64,000 bases of DNA from PALSA-612 sp963846915 (GTDB lineage Bacteria > Actinomycetota > Thermoleophilia > Gaiellales > Gaiellaceae), in contig CAWJXV010000004.1 of NCBI GenBank assembly GCA_963846915.1, positions 310,001 through 374,000 on the forward strand, given 5' to 3'. The stretch's first letter is position 1; the number at the start of each line of letters is the position of its first letter. Shown here one piece after another: positions 52,121 to 61,761 of this stretch. The position numbers and the translations under genes are program-made. Under the pieces are notes generated by a model. That model searched no databases, was not told the origin of the DNA, and saw only the letters and a program-made list of their open reading frames with translations.

Positions 52121-52174
52121 CGACGGCGGTGCCTTGACTCGCGTGGCGATCGTCTAGCCCGCCGCGGCGTCGGA

Positions 52175-53383
52175 CTACCAGTAGTCGATGGTCGGCATGT
52201 CTGCCGTGGCGCTGATGCACTGGGAGGCGTAGACGGCGACGCCGACGTCTCCGGTCCAGAGCGAGTAGCGCCCGTGCCCGTACTCGCTCCACGAGCGCTC
52301 GACCTGGAGAAGAGCGTGCCTGGCGAAGCTGCGAGCCCGTGCAAGCCACCGTTCGTCCTGCGTCAGCTCGAACAACTTCAGGAACGCGAAGCCGTTTCCC
52401 GCCGTCCCGTGGCAGAGGCCTGCTCCTTTCGCCAGCGGCCCTGCCGTCCAGGTCAGCTCTCCGGCGGAGAGCAGGAGCGCGGCCAGTTCGGCATCGTCGC
52501 GCGCAAGACCCGCGAGCGAGATTACGACGCCGGGTGCGCCGTGGCACCACTGCACGCGGATCAGCCCGTCCCCGGCCTGCTGCAAGCCGTCCGGGCCAAC
52601 CTCGGGCGCCCAGTTGGCCAGGCCGTTCTCGCGAAAGGCGAGCGTGGCGATCGTCGCCCTGGCGCGCTCGCGAATGACTGCGATCTCCGCACCCAGGTAA
52701 CGAGAGACGCGTTCGAGCACGCGGACGTTGCCGACGATGCCGTGCGCCGGCCCGATGAACTGCCACTCCCGGCCGCTGAACCGCTGCGTCCACAGCCAGC
52801 AGCCCTCCGGGCCGGGAAGCCACCGCTCCCAGAGGTCGGCGGATGCCTGCTCCAACAGCACCCGCCACCGCGGCTCCCCCGTCCGCTCCAGCATCGCCAA
52901 CGCGGCCAGCATCGTGCCCGGACTACCCCACACCAGCTCGTTCGCCTCGTCGCCGATGTTCGCCGAGACGCACTGCTCGAGGCGGTCGGCGACCGCGTCG
53001 GAGGCGCCCAGCACATACGCGACGAGCAGCATCCCCGACTCCCCGAGCCACAGGCTCGGTATCGGCTCGTCGAGGTCGGGGTGGGTCAGATACCGCTCGT
53101 ATGCTCGGCACGCCACCTCGGCCCAGTCCCGCGTCGACTCGACGAGACCTTCGCGCCGGAGGCGATCGAGAGCCCAGACAACACCCGCGGCTCCGATCGA
53201 GAGGCCGAGCGCCTCCCATCGCTTGGCCGGGTTCGGGTCGTCCAGCGGATGCATCCGCCACAGGTCCTGGGGATCGAACGTGCTCTCGGCGTCCGCCCCT
53301 ATCTGCCGGATCGCAGCCCGCGCCGTGCCCTCGTCCCACACTTGGTCGGTCAGGGGCTCATGACTCTGCGGAGAGAAGAGCAT
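52175..53383 (-). CDS. LanC-like (lanthionine synthetase C family) protein
   Basis: 402 residues with the repeated Gly-rich helical hairpins of the LanC alpha/alpha toroid: LGLSIGAAGVVWALDRL, WLGESGMLLVAYVLG, VWGSPGTMLAALAML, FIGPAHGIVGNVRVL, QWCHGAPGVVISLAGL and GLCHGTAGNGFAFLKLFEL. The zinc Cys and the Cys-His pair of LanC are in the WCHG and LCHG motifs. No lantibiotic precursor or LanB/LanM is visible nearby, so it may be a LanC-like protein with another role (thiol addition or binding). It lies 49 bp downstream of the tandem-ATPase gene on the same strand, probably in its operon. Confidence 0.8.
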   Translation of the reverse strand: MLFSPQSHEPLTDQVWDEGTARAAIRQIGADAESTFDPQDLWRMHPLDDPNPAKRWEALGLSIGAAGVVWALDRLRREGLVESTRDWAEVACRAYERYLTHPDLDEPIPSLWLGESGMLLVAYVLGASDAVADRLEQCVSANIGDEANELVWGSPGTMLAALAMLERTGEPRWRVLLEQASADLWERWLPGPEGCWLWTQRFSGREWQFIGPAHGIVGNVRVLERVSRYLGAEIAVIRERARATIATLAFRENGLANWAPEVGPDGLQQAGDGLIRVQWCHGAPGVVISLAGLARDDAELAALLLSAGELTWTAGPLAKGAGLCHGTAGNGFAFLKLFELTQDERWLARARSFARHALLQVERSWSEYGHGRYSLWTGDVGVAVYASQCISATADMPTIDYW

Positions 53384-53432
53384 GGTCGGCCAGAGGCTAA
53401 CGCTGCGGGTGTCGACGGAACGAGCGGAGCGG

Positions 53433-54999
53433 CTACGCGCGGACCGTCTGCACGGCAGTGGCGCCGAGGGCCAGCTCGACGTCGGCCTGGTCGATCACGG
53501 CCACGTCGTGCGTGGCGCAGACGACCGCCGTGCCGGACTCGCGCGCGAGCCGTGCGAGGAGCTCGGCGACCGCGCGGGCGTTCGCCTCGTCGAGACGCGC
53601 CGTCGGCTCGTCGGCGAGCAGCACGGCGGGGCGGACGGCGATCGCGCGCGCGATCGCGACCCGCTCGCGCTCGCCGGCCGAGAGCTCGTTCGCGCGGCGG
53701 TCGACGAGCTCGACCAGTCCGACCGCGGCCAGGGCCGAACGCGCGGGCTCGGCGGCGGCTTCGGCCGACACGCCGCGCAGCGACAGGCCGAGCTCGACGT
53801 TCTCCGCGGCACTCAGGAACTCGACGAGCCGCGCGTCCTGGCCGACGACGCCCACGTGGTCGCGGCGGAAGGCGGCGCGCTGCGCCCGGTCGAGCGAGGA
53901 GATCGGCATCCCGAGGACCGTCACCTCTCCCGCATCGGGGAGCTCGAGCCCGGCCAGGAGCCGGAGCAGCGTCGTCTTGCCCGAGCCCGAGCGGCCGGTC
54001 AGCGGCGGTCACGCGTCCCGAGGGGAACGCGGCGTCGAAGCCGTCGAGCACCGGCGGGCCGGACTCGAACGTCTTGGACACGCCCTGGAGGGACGCGACG
54101 GTGTCGCCCGTCGAGCCGGGGAGCAGAGCCTCCGAGGACGAGTCCCCCGCGGCCGCCGTCTGCTGCACCGGGACGATCACGATGCCGTCTCCCGCGAACC
54201 TCGCCGCGGCGCGGCGGCCGACACCGGCACGGCGCAGGAGCTCCTCCGGCAGGCGCAGCCAGCCTCCGCGGCCGACGACGATCGACTCGTCCTCGCCGTC
54301 CTCGCGGGCCCATTCGGCAGAGAGCCGGCCGTCGCGCACGTGGACGATCCGGTCGGCGATCGATGCCGACTCGGGGTCGTGGCTGACGATCACCGTCGTG
54401 CAGCCCTCGGCCCGCGCGAGCTCGCCGAGCACGTCGTAGAGCGTGGCCGCGCTCGCGTGGTCGAGCTCGCCTGTGGGCTCGTCGGCGAAGAGCAGCTTTG
54501 GCCGGTGCGCAAGGGCGGCACATACGACGACGCGCTGCTGCTCGCCGCCGGAGAGCTCGTACGGCCGCGAGTTGCGCTTCGCCTCGAGGCCGACGCGGTC
54601 GAGCAGCTCGTCGGCCCGGCGGCCCCGCTCGCCGCGCGTCGCTCCCTTCAGCCCGAGTCGGAGTCCGACGAGGTCGCGGGCGGTCAGCTCCGGAGCCAGC
54701 GCGCGCGAGTAGTGCTGGTCGGCGTAGCCGGTCTGCTCGGAGCGGTAGCGCGAGAGGGCGCGCGACGACAGTCCGGTGAGGTCGGCGCCGTGGACGATCG
54801 CCCGCCCGGCCGAGGGCCGGTCGAGCCCCGCCAGGATCCGTAGCAGCGTGGTCTTGCCGGAACCGCTCGGGCCGAGGACGACGAGGATCTCACCGTCCCG
54901 CACGGACAGCGTCAGGCCCTGGAGCGCGGCCGCGTTCCCGCCGGCCGACTCGTAGATGCGGAACAGGTCGCGGGCCTCGATCGCGGTCGCGCGGCTCAC
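53433..54999 (-). CDS. Tandem-ATPase ABC protein (MacB/LolD type) with AbrB-like linker; one frame break
   Basis: About 521 residues after removing one extra base near 54002. NBD1: Walker A LGPSGSGKTTLLRILAGLD, signature YELSGGEQQRVVVCAAL, Walker B LLFADEPTGELD, switch VSHDPESA. Residues ~245-285 (VGRGGWLRLPEELLRRAGVG, then GDGIVIVP) resemble an AbrB/SpoVT swapped-hairpin unit. NBD2 from ~300: GRSGSGKTTLLRLLAG, NELSAGERERVAIARAIA, VLLADEPTARLDE, CATHDVAVI. GTG 54999 overlaps the FtsX-like gene stop (GTGA). It powers the large permease encoded upstream. Confidence 0.82.
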
Positions 55000-57900
55000 G
55001 CGGCCGCCTCCGCCGTGGTCGCGACGGGCGAGCGGAAAGCCGCCCAGGTGACGACGCCGACGAGCAGCGCGGCTGCGACGGCGTAGGCGGCGAGCGCGAC
55101 CACGAGCACCGTCCAGTCGACGTCGAGGCGCAGCGGCGGCACGGGCGTGTCTGCACCAGCGGTCAGGCGCACGACGCTGACGACGAGCGTGCTCAGCACG
55201 GCGCCGGTGGCCAGCCCGCCCGCGACGCCGACAGTCGCGACGACGAGCGCGCGCAGCCGCAGCAGACGTCGCAGATCCGCGGGCGAGGCGCCCTGCGCCT
55301 CGAGCTCGTGCAGCTCGCCGCGCTCGTCGCGGAGGTCGCTGATCACCGCGAGCAGGAGACCGCCGAGGGCCAGGACGAGCGCGACGATGGCGGCGGCGGC
55401 GAGCGTGACGAGCGTGCCGTGGCCGAGCGGATCGGCCGCCAGCGCCGCGACCGCGCCGCCGTACGTCTGCAGCGTGAGCACGTTGAACGGCGCCTGGGTC
55501 AGCGCCTGGTCGACGCCGCCCGGGTCGTGCCGGCCGTCGACCCAGACCTCCTCGATCTGGCCCGAGCCCGGCACGGCTCCGTTGAGCACCCCGAGGAGCC
55601 AGGACTCGTCCGCCACGACGAAGCTGCCGGTCAGCGTGGGAAAGCGTTGTGCGACGCCGACGACCTTGACGAGGAACTGCTGGTCGACGATCTGCACCGG
55701 CACGACGCCGCCCGGTCCGGCGGACGCCGCGAGGTTCGGCGAGGCGATGACCGGGATCGGGCCGCCGTCGCTCGGCTCGCGCGGCCGGAAGCGCGTCTGC
55801 AGCGTCGGTGTGATCACGTAGCGGATCTGCGCTGCTCCCGAGCGCGCGTCGAGCGGATGGGCTCCGTTGACGCCGATCCAGCTTCGCGTAGCCGCCCAGC
55901 GTCTTCGTCACGCCCGGGCCGACGGCACGAAGCCGGCCGAGCGCCAGCGTCCCCGAGATCTGCGGCACGTACACGCGCGTCCCCGTCGTCGGCAGGTCGA
56001 GCGCGAAGCCCGTCAACAGGGCCCCGGCCGCGTCGCGCGGCAGTCGGGCCGTCAGGACGCGCGAGCTTCCGGAGGCGCCGGCGTATCCGCTCCGCACCGG
56101 GCCGAACTCGACCTGGTCGAAGTCGCCCTCGTCGTTCTGGATGCTCGCCGAGATCGCCACACCGTCGCCCTTGACCTGGACCGGGAGCTCGAGTCGCTCG
56201 GTGCCCGGCGGGATGCGCAAGCCTGCAATGGCGACCGGCCGCCGTGGCCGCACGAGGCTCGCGAGCCGGGCGGGACTCGACGCTGCGAAGTCGTCGCGCC
56301 AGCGCAGCTTCGTGAGCGCCGCCGCCGGGACCCCGAGCACCGTCGTGCCCAGCTGCCCGCCCCCGGAAGCGTCTCCCTGCACGCGCGTGACCGGGTAGCC
56401 CGTGACGTCCCGGCCGAGCTTCCCGAAGGCGGCGAGCGGTGCGGCGTCGAGCGGGTAGACGCCCTGCGTGAAGTCCTCCTGCAGCGTCGCGGTGAGCGGC
56501 ACCGTGTACGCCGCCTCGTCCGCCTGGTTGCGCGTCAGCGTCGAGCGGTACGCGCCCGCGAAGGCGGCGAGGCCGATCGAGACGATGAGGAAGGAAACCG
56601 CGATCGCACTCCGTCCCGGGTTGCGCGCGAGCGAGACCGCGGCCAGGCGCAGCGGGACGACCGAGCCGCGCGTCGAGCGCTCGAGCAGGCGCAGGATCGG
56701 CGGGAGCAGCCGGACGCCGACGACGGCGGCGACGAACGCGACCAGGCCCGGGAGCAGCAGGAGGAAGACGCCGGTTCCCCGCTCCTGGGCGATCGACGCC
56801 GAGTCTGCGCTGCCGCGGACGAGAGCGAGGACGACGGCGACGAGCGCGCCGATCGCGGCGACGTCGATCGGGGTGATCGTGAACGGCCCGACGCGCCGAC
56901 GGGGCCGCCAGAGCGAGAGCAGCAGCACGAGCGTCGCGGCGGCGGCCAGCCCGGCGGCGGCCGCGATGCCTGCCCACGAGAGCACGGAGTGCTGGAGCAC
57001 GGCGCCGGCCGGCGAGCCGGCCGCATCGGCGATCGCTGCGGCGACCGCGGCTCCCACGGCCCAGCCGACGATCGTCCCCGCGAGCGCGATCGCGACGGCC
57101 TCGGCCGCGAACACGAGCCCCCGCTGGCTGCCGCTCGCGCCGAGCCAGGTCAGTCGCCGCATCGCCGCCTGGTTGCGGCGGCTGCCACTCGCGGCGGCGA
57201 GCAGCGCGAATGCGAGCAGCAGCGCCGCCGCCTCGCCGCCGATCAGGAGCAAGCGCCGGCCGGCGACCGTGCTCGAGTCGCTCGCCGCCTGCACGGCGTC
57301 GGTCGGGGCCTCGAGCCCGAAGAACTCGGACGCCGACTCGAGCTCGGACTGCGCCTGCGTGACGCGCGACTGGAAGCTGCCGACGCTCCAGGCGTGGACA
57401 TCGCCGCGCTGGAGCGGAACGATCCAGCTGTACGCGCGGTAGAGGGCGGACGTGAACGGGGCCGCTGCGAGCGCCGAGACGCCGTTCGCGACCAGGATCG
57501 GGACCGCCTTGGCGGCGTGGTACGTCGCGGCCTGCTCGACGGCGGCATTCAGCTTCTGGCCGACGTCGCTCCCGAGCGCGAGGTCGGAAACGAGCGTCCC
57601 CTTCCCGACGACGACGAGGTGCAGCTTGGGGTCCGAGGGCACCGCCCCGCGGCCGCCGACCTCGATCAGCTCGCAGCGGCTGCGCGTGCACGGTCGCGGA
57701 TACCGGCCCGAGCGGAGACGTACCCAGTTGCGGATGCCTTCGATCGCGGTCAGGTCGGTGATCGCGCCGCCGATGGTGCTCTCGCGAAAGACGGCCGTTG
57801 CGAACGGCGGGCGGTGGGCGAGCTTCCCGAGCGCCTGCGTCGCGACCGAGTCGAGCATCGGGAACCGCTCCGAGGTCTGGCCGGGCACGCCGCCCCACGA

Positions 57901-58101
57901 TGCCCGCAGGACGCGTTGCGCCGGGTCGAGCTGCTGGAGGTCGCGACTGAGCGCCCGGTCCTGCGCGACGAGGCTCCCGCCCAGCACTGCCGCCAGAGCC
58001 CCTGCCCCGACCGCGACGCCGAGCCCGACTAGCACCGCCAGTCCCCAGCGATGGCGCAGTCGGGCACCGGCGAGTCGCAGCGGATAGAGGAACCTGGCCA
58101 A
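54996..58101 (-). CDS. FtsX/MacB-like ABC permease with duplicated core; one frame break
   Basis: About 1034 residues once an extra base near 55873 is removed. TM1 (WGLAVLVGLGVAVGAGALAA) is followed by a ~270-residue external domain, a cluster of helices (LLLIGGEAAALLLAFALLAA, LVFAAEAVAIALAGTIVGWA and others), a second external domain (~residues 610-900) and three C-terminal helices (LVTLAAAAIVALVLALGGLL ...). This is the two-unit FtsX layout of LolC/E-like and peptide-exporting permeases. Start assigned to TTG 58101 (LARFLYPLRLAGARLRHR). With the tandem ATPase and LanC-like protein it may export or sense a lipid or peptide. Confidence 0.75.
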
Positions 58102-58116
58102 AACCGGTGAACGAAC

Positions 58117-58122
58117 TATACT
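58117..58122 (+). promoter_or_regulatory. -10 element of CGNR gene
   Basis: TATACT, the best -10 match in the window, lies ten bases before ATG 58133. It is in the 31-bp space between the divergent FtsX-like and CGNR genes. Confidence 0.5.
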
Positions 58123-58132
58123 GGTGTCGCGA

Positions 58133-58666
58133 ATGGCAGGCCGCAAGGCACCACGGTACGACATCCCCAACGCCGCGCCCGAGCCCCTCCGGCGCGTGCA
58201 GCTGTTCGTCAACACGGTCAACTGCGAGAGCGGCGAGGACTGGCTGGTCACCTGGCTCGAGGGCGAGGGCGTGAAGGCGCCGGCCGCCGACCTCGACCGC
58301 GCGCGCGTCATCCGTGAGGCCCTCCGGGAGCTCCTCCACGCGAACAACCTGCACGAGATCGAGGGCGATCCCTGGCCGGTGCTCACCGCGGCCGCTGATG
58401 CGGCGCAGCTCTCGATCGACTTCTCGTGGCCGCAGCTCGTCGCCCGTGCGCCCGGCGTCGACGGTGCGGTCGGCCAGATGCTGGCGATGGTCTACGCGGC
58501 CATGGCCGACGGAAGCTTCGAGCGCCTCAAGTGCTGCCGGAACGATCACTGCCGGTGGGCGTTCTACGACTACTCGAAGAACCGCTCGGCGAGCTGGTGC
58601 TCGATGCAGCTCTGCGGCAACCGCCGCAAAACGAGCGCCTACCGCGCCCGGCGGACGCGCGCCTAG
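58133..58666 (+). CDS. CGNR zinc-finger transcriptional regulator (ABATE domain)
   Basis: 177 residues (GTG 58124 would add three). The N-terminal stress-associated ABATE domain (LFVNTVNCESGEDWLVTWLE, ALRELLHANNLHEI) is followed by the C-terminal CGNR zinc finger: LKCCRNDHCRWAFYDYSKNR, SASWCSMQLCGNRRKTSAYR, giving Cys ligands and the CGNRRK DNA-contact sequence. Divergent from the FtsX-like operon with starts only 31 bp apart, it is a plausible local regulator of that operon. Confidence 0.88.
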   Translation: MAGRKAPRYDIPNAAPEPLRRVQLFVNTVNCESGEDWLVTWLEGEGVKAPAADLDRARVIREALRELLHANNLHEIEGDPWPVLTAAADAAQLSIDFSWPQLVARAPGVDGAVGQMLAMVYAAMADGSFERLKCCRNDHCRWAFYDYSKNRSASWCSMQLCGNRRKTSAYRARRTRA

Positions 58667-58686
58667 CTCGGGCACGCCGTCGCCCC

Positions 58687-58692
58687 TAGGCT
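58687..58692 (+). promoter_or_regulatory. Candidate -10 element of cyclase gene
   Basis: TAGGCT six bases before GTG 58699. It is the same hexamer as before the GNAT and aldolase genes. Confidence 0.4.
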
Positions 58693-58698
58693 TTCGGC

Positions 58699-61600
58699 GT
58701 GGCGATCTGCCCGACGTGTGGTCAGGAGAGCCCCGAGGGCTTCCGTTTCTGCGGCGTGTGCGGTGCGGATCTGGCAGCGACGCCGGAACCTGTCCGCGAG
58801 ATCCGTAAGACGATCACTGTCCTGTTCTGCGACGTGACCGGCTCGACAGCGCTCGGTGAGAAGCTCGATCCCGAATCACTCAGGCGCGTGATGGTGCGCT
58901 ACTTCGAAACGGCGCGTGGATGCCTGGAGCGCCACGGCGGGACCGTCGAAAAATTCATCGGCGATGCGGTCATGGCCGTCTTCGGCGTTCCGGCTGTGCA
59001 CGAGGACGACGCCTTGCGGGCTCTACGCGCCGCTGCGGAGCTCCGCGATTCGATCTCTGCGCTCAACCTGGACCTCGAGCGCGACTACGGCGTGTCGGTG
59101 CAGGTGCGGATCGGCGTCAACACCGGCGAGGTCGTCACCGGCACCGAGGAGCGGCTGGCCACGGGCGACGCAGTCAACGTCGCTGCTCGGTTGGAGCAGG
59201 CTGCCGCGCCGGGAGAGATCCTGGTCGGGCAGGAGACACTGCGGCTGGCGCGAGACGCGGTCGACGTCGAGAGGGTGGAACCGCTCACCGCGAAGGGCAA
59301 GAGCGAGCCTGTCGACGCTTTTCGACTCGTGACCGTTCGGAAGGATGTACCGGCTTTCGAGCGGAGGCAGGACGCACCGATGGTCGGCCGCAGCCGTGAG
59401 CTGGCACTGCTGAACCAGGCCTTCGAGCGGGCCGCCTCCGAGTCTGCGTGTCACCTCTTCACCATCCTCGGGCCGGCAGGCGTCGGCAAGTCGCGGCTCG
59501 TCGCAGAGCTGCTCCGCGGCCTCGGCGACGACACCGAGGTGCTCTCGGGGCGCTGCCTGTCGTACGGGGAAGGGATCACCTACTGGCCGCTCGTCGAGGT
59601 CTTCCGTCACGTCGGCGCCGAGGACGAGCTTGCAAAGGCGCTCTCCCAGCCCGCTAGAGACGAGACGTTCTGGTTGATCCGCACGTGGCTCGAGGAACGG
59701 GCCCGTGTACGACCGCTCGTTCTCGTCCTCGACGACCTCCACTGGGCAGAGCCGACGTTCCTCGACATGATCGAGCACGTGGCCGACTGGAGCCGCGGCG
59801 CGCCGATCCTCCTTCTCTGCATTGCCCGTGCAGAGCTGCTCGACGCTCGCCCGGCCTGGAGTGGTGGGAAGCTGAATGCGACCACGGTGCTGCTCGAGCC
59901 GCTCAGCGAGTCGGAGAGCGAAGAGCTCGTGACCAACCTCGTGGGGAAGCTGCCCGTGGGCGAGCGGACCCGCCGGCAGATCGTCGAGGCCGCCGAGGGC
60001 AACCCCCTCTTCGTCGAGGAGATGCTGGCCATGGTCGCGGAGGACGGAGGTGGTCTCGAGATGACGGAGGTGCCGCCGACCGTTCAAGCCCTGCTCGCCG
60101 CGCGCCTCGACCGACTACAACCCCGGGAGCGGCAGGTCGTGCAGCGGGCTTCGGTCGAGGGCAAGGTGTTCCATCGAGGAGCGGTTGCCGAGCTGACACC
60201 CGAGGACGCGCGGCCGGACGTGTCTGCGCATCTGCTCGCTCTCGTGCGCAAGGAGCTGATACGCCCGGACGAGCGTGACATGCCGGGCGAGGACGCCTTC
60301 CGCTTCCGCCACCTGCTCATACGCGACACCGCGTATCAGAGCCTGCCCAAGGACGAGCGGGCGTTCCTTCACGAGCGCTTCGCATCCTGGTTGGAGCGGG
60401 TCACGGCCGACCGCGCTCAGGAGTACGAGGAGATCCTGGGCTATCACCTCGAGCAGGCGTACTGCCTCCGAGCGGAGCTGGGGCCTGTCGACGGGGCCGG
60501 CAGTGAGCTCGGGCGGCGCGCTGCCGGGCATCTCGCTGCGGCGGGGCGACGGGCGTTGGACCGGAACGACATCCCGGCGGCGAGAAACCTGCTCGATCGT
60601 GCCGCCGGTGTGCTCGAGCGCACCGACCCTGCCCGCGTGGCCATTCTTCCCGACCTCGGTCAGACGCTCAAGACCGCCGGCGACTACGAGCGCGCCCGCC
60701 CGATCCTCGACGAGGCTGTCGAGCTGGGGCGAGAAACCGGGGACGTGCGGAACGAGCAGCGAGCCCGTGTCGAGTTGCTCGTGCTCCGGATGGAGAGCGA
60801 ACCCGATTTTCAGATGGCCGAGTTCGTCGCCGGCGTGGATACGGCGGTCGGCCTGCTGGCGGAGCTGGGCGACGACGCGGCAGTCGCACGAGCGCTTCAG
60901 GCGCGCTGTGTCGCCTATCTGGTTGTCAGCCGGTACGACCTGATGGAAGAACCGCTGGAGCGCGGCCTCGTTCACGCTCGTCGCGCCGGTGACCGCCGCG
61001 CGGAGGGGGACATCCTCTTCTGGCTAATGGGGCTGCGAGCCTTCGGTTCGACGCCCGTCGACGCGGCAATCGAACGGTGCGAGCGTGCCCTTGCGGAGGC
61101 ACCGGGCAATCTCCACGTCGAGGAGGGCGCGCTGACCTTTCTCGGACTCCTGCGCGCCATGGAGGGTCGATTCGACGACGCGCGCCGCTTCCGGAGCCGC
61201 TCGCTCGAGCTGGCACGGGAGTTCGGCGACAGGGTGCACATGGCCGGCACCGCGATGATCGACGGGTGGATCGAGCTGCTGGCTCGGCAGCCGCGGCGCG
61301 CCGAGGACGTGCTCCGTGCCGGTGCCGAGCAGCTGATCGAGATGGGAGAGACCGCCTATCTCTCGACGACCGCTGCGGTGCTGGCCGCGGCCCTGTACGA
61401 GCAGTCGCGGTACGAGGAGGCCGAGACGTGGACGAAGACGAGCGAAGAGACGTCATCGCCGGACGACGCCGCCTCGGAGATGGAGTGGCGGGCAGTGCGC
61501 GGCAAGATCTTCGCGCGTCGAGGCGACGTCGAGGCGGGCGAGGCGCTCGTCCGCGAGGCGGTCGCCAGAGGGCGCGAGACCGATGATCTTCGGTCGCTCG

Positions 61601-61761
61601 GCGACTGCCTGCTCGACCTGGCAGAGGTGCTCGCGCTTGGCGGTCGCGGCGTCGAGTCGATTCCGCTCGCGGAGGAGGCCCTGGGACTCTACGAGCGGAA
61701 GGGCATCGTGCCCTCGGTCGAACGCGCTCGGGCTCGGCTCGAAGGTCTCGGCGTCGGTTAG
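58699..61761 (+). CDS. Class III adenylate/guanylate cyclase domain fused to AAA ATPase and TPR-like repeats
   Basis: 1020 residues. N-terminal double zinc ribbon (CPTCGQ...FRFCGVCG, residues 4-23), cyclase domain (residues ~35-210: VLFCDVTGSTALGEKLDPES with metal Asp, EKFIGDAVMAVFG, GDAVNVAARLEQAA), then a predicted AAA/STAND ATPase (ILGPAGVGKSRLVAELLRGL; VLVLDDLHWAEPTF) and ~450 residues of TPR-like helices. This layout is common among large actinobacterial regulators. Whether cAMP is made depends on a full check of the substrate-specifying residues. It converges with the CoA-transferase gene (4-bp overlap). Confidence 0.9.
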   Translation: MAICPTCGQESPEGFRFCGVCGADLAATPEPVREIRKTITVLFCDVTGSTALGEKLDPESLRRVMVRYFETARGCLERHGGTVEKFIGDAVMAVFGVPAVHEDDALRALRAAAELRDSISALNLDLERDYGVSVQVRIGVNTGEVVTGTEERLATGDAVNVAARLEQAAAPGEILVGQETLRLARDAVDVERVEPLTAKGKSEPVDAFRLVTVRKDVPAFERRQDAPMVGRSRELALLNQAFERAASESACHLFTILGPAGVGKSRLVAELLRGLGDDTEVLSGRCLSYGEGITYWPLVEVFRHVGAEDELAKALSQPARDETFWLIRTWLEERARVRPLVLVLDDLHWAEPTFLDMIEHVADWSRGAPILLLCIARAELLDARPAWSGGKLNATTVLLEPLSESESEELVTNLVGKLPVGERTRRQIVEAAEGNPLFVEEMLAMVAEDGGGLEMTEVPPTVQALLAARLDRLQPRERQVVQRASVEGKVFHRGAVAELTPEDARPDVSAHLLALVRKELIRPDERDMPGEDAFRFRHLLIRDTAYQSLPKDERAFLHERFASWLERVTADRAQEYEEILGYHLEQAYCLRAELGPVDGAGSELGRRAAGHLAAAGRRALDRNDIPAARNLLDRAAGVLERTDPARVAILPDLGQTLKTAGDYERARPILDEAVELGRETGDVRNEQRARVELLVLRMESEPDFQMAEFVAGVDTAVGLLAELGDDAAVARALQARCVAYLVVSRYDLMEEPLERGLVHARRAGDRRAEGDILFWLMGLRAFGSTPVDAAIERCERALAEAPGNLHVEEGALTFLGLLRAMEGRFDDARRFRSRSLELAREFGDRVHMAGTAMIDGWIELLARQPRRAEDVLRAGAEQLIEMGETAYLSTTAAVLAAALYEQSRYEEAETWTKTSEETSSPDDAASEMEWRAVRGKIFARRGDVEAGEALVREAVARGRETDDLRSLGDCLLDLAEVLALGGRGVESIPLAEEALGLYERKGIVPSVERARARLEGLGVG

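Noticed and set aside
53350..58386. A single 1678-residue permease-ATPase protein
   Set aside because: The frame is continuous only by crossing frame breaks; the corrected reading shows separate permease and ATPase genes with a GTGA overlap.
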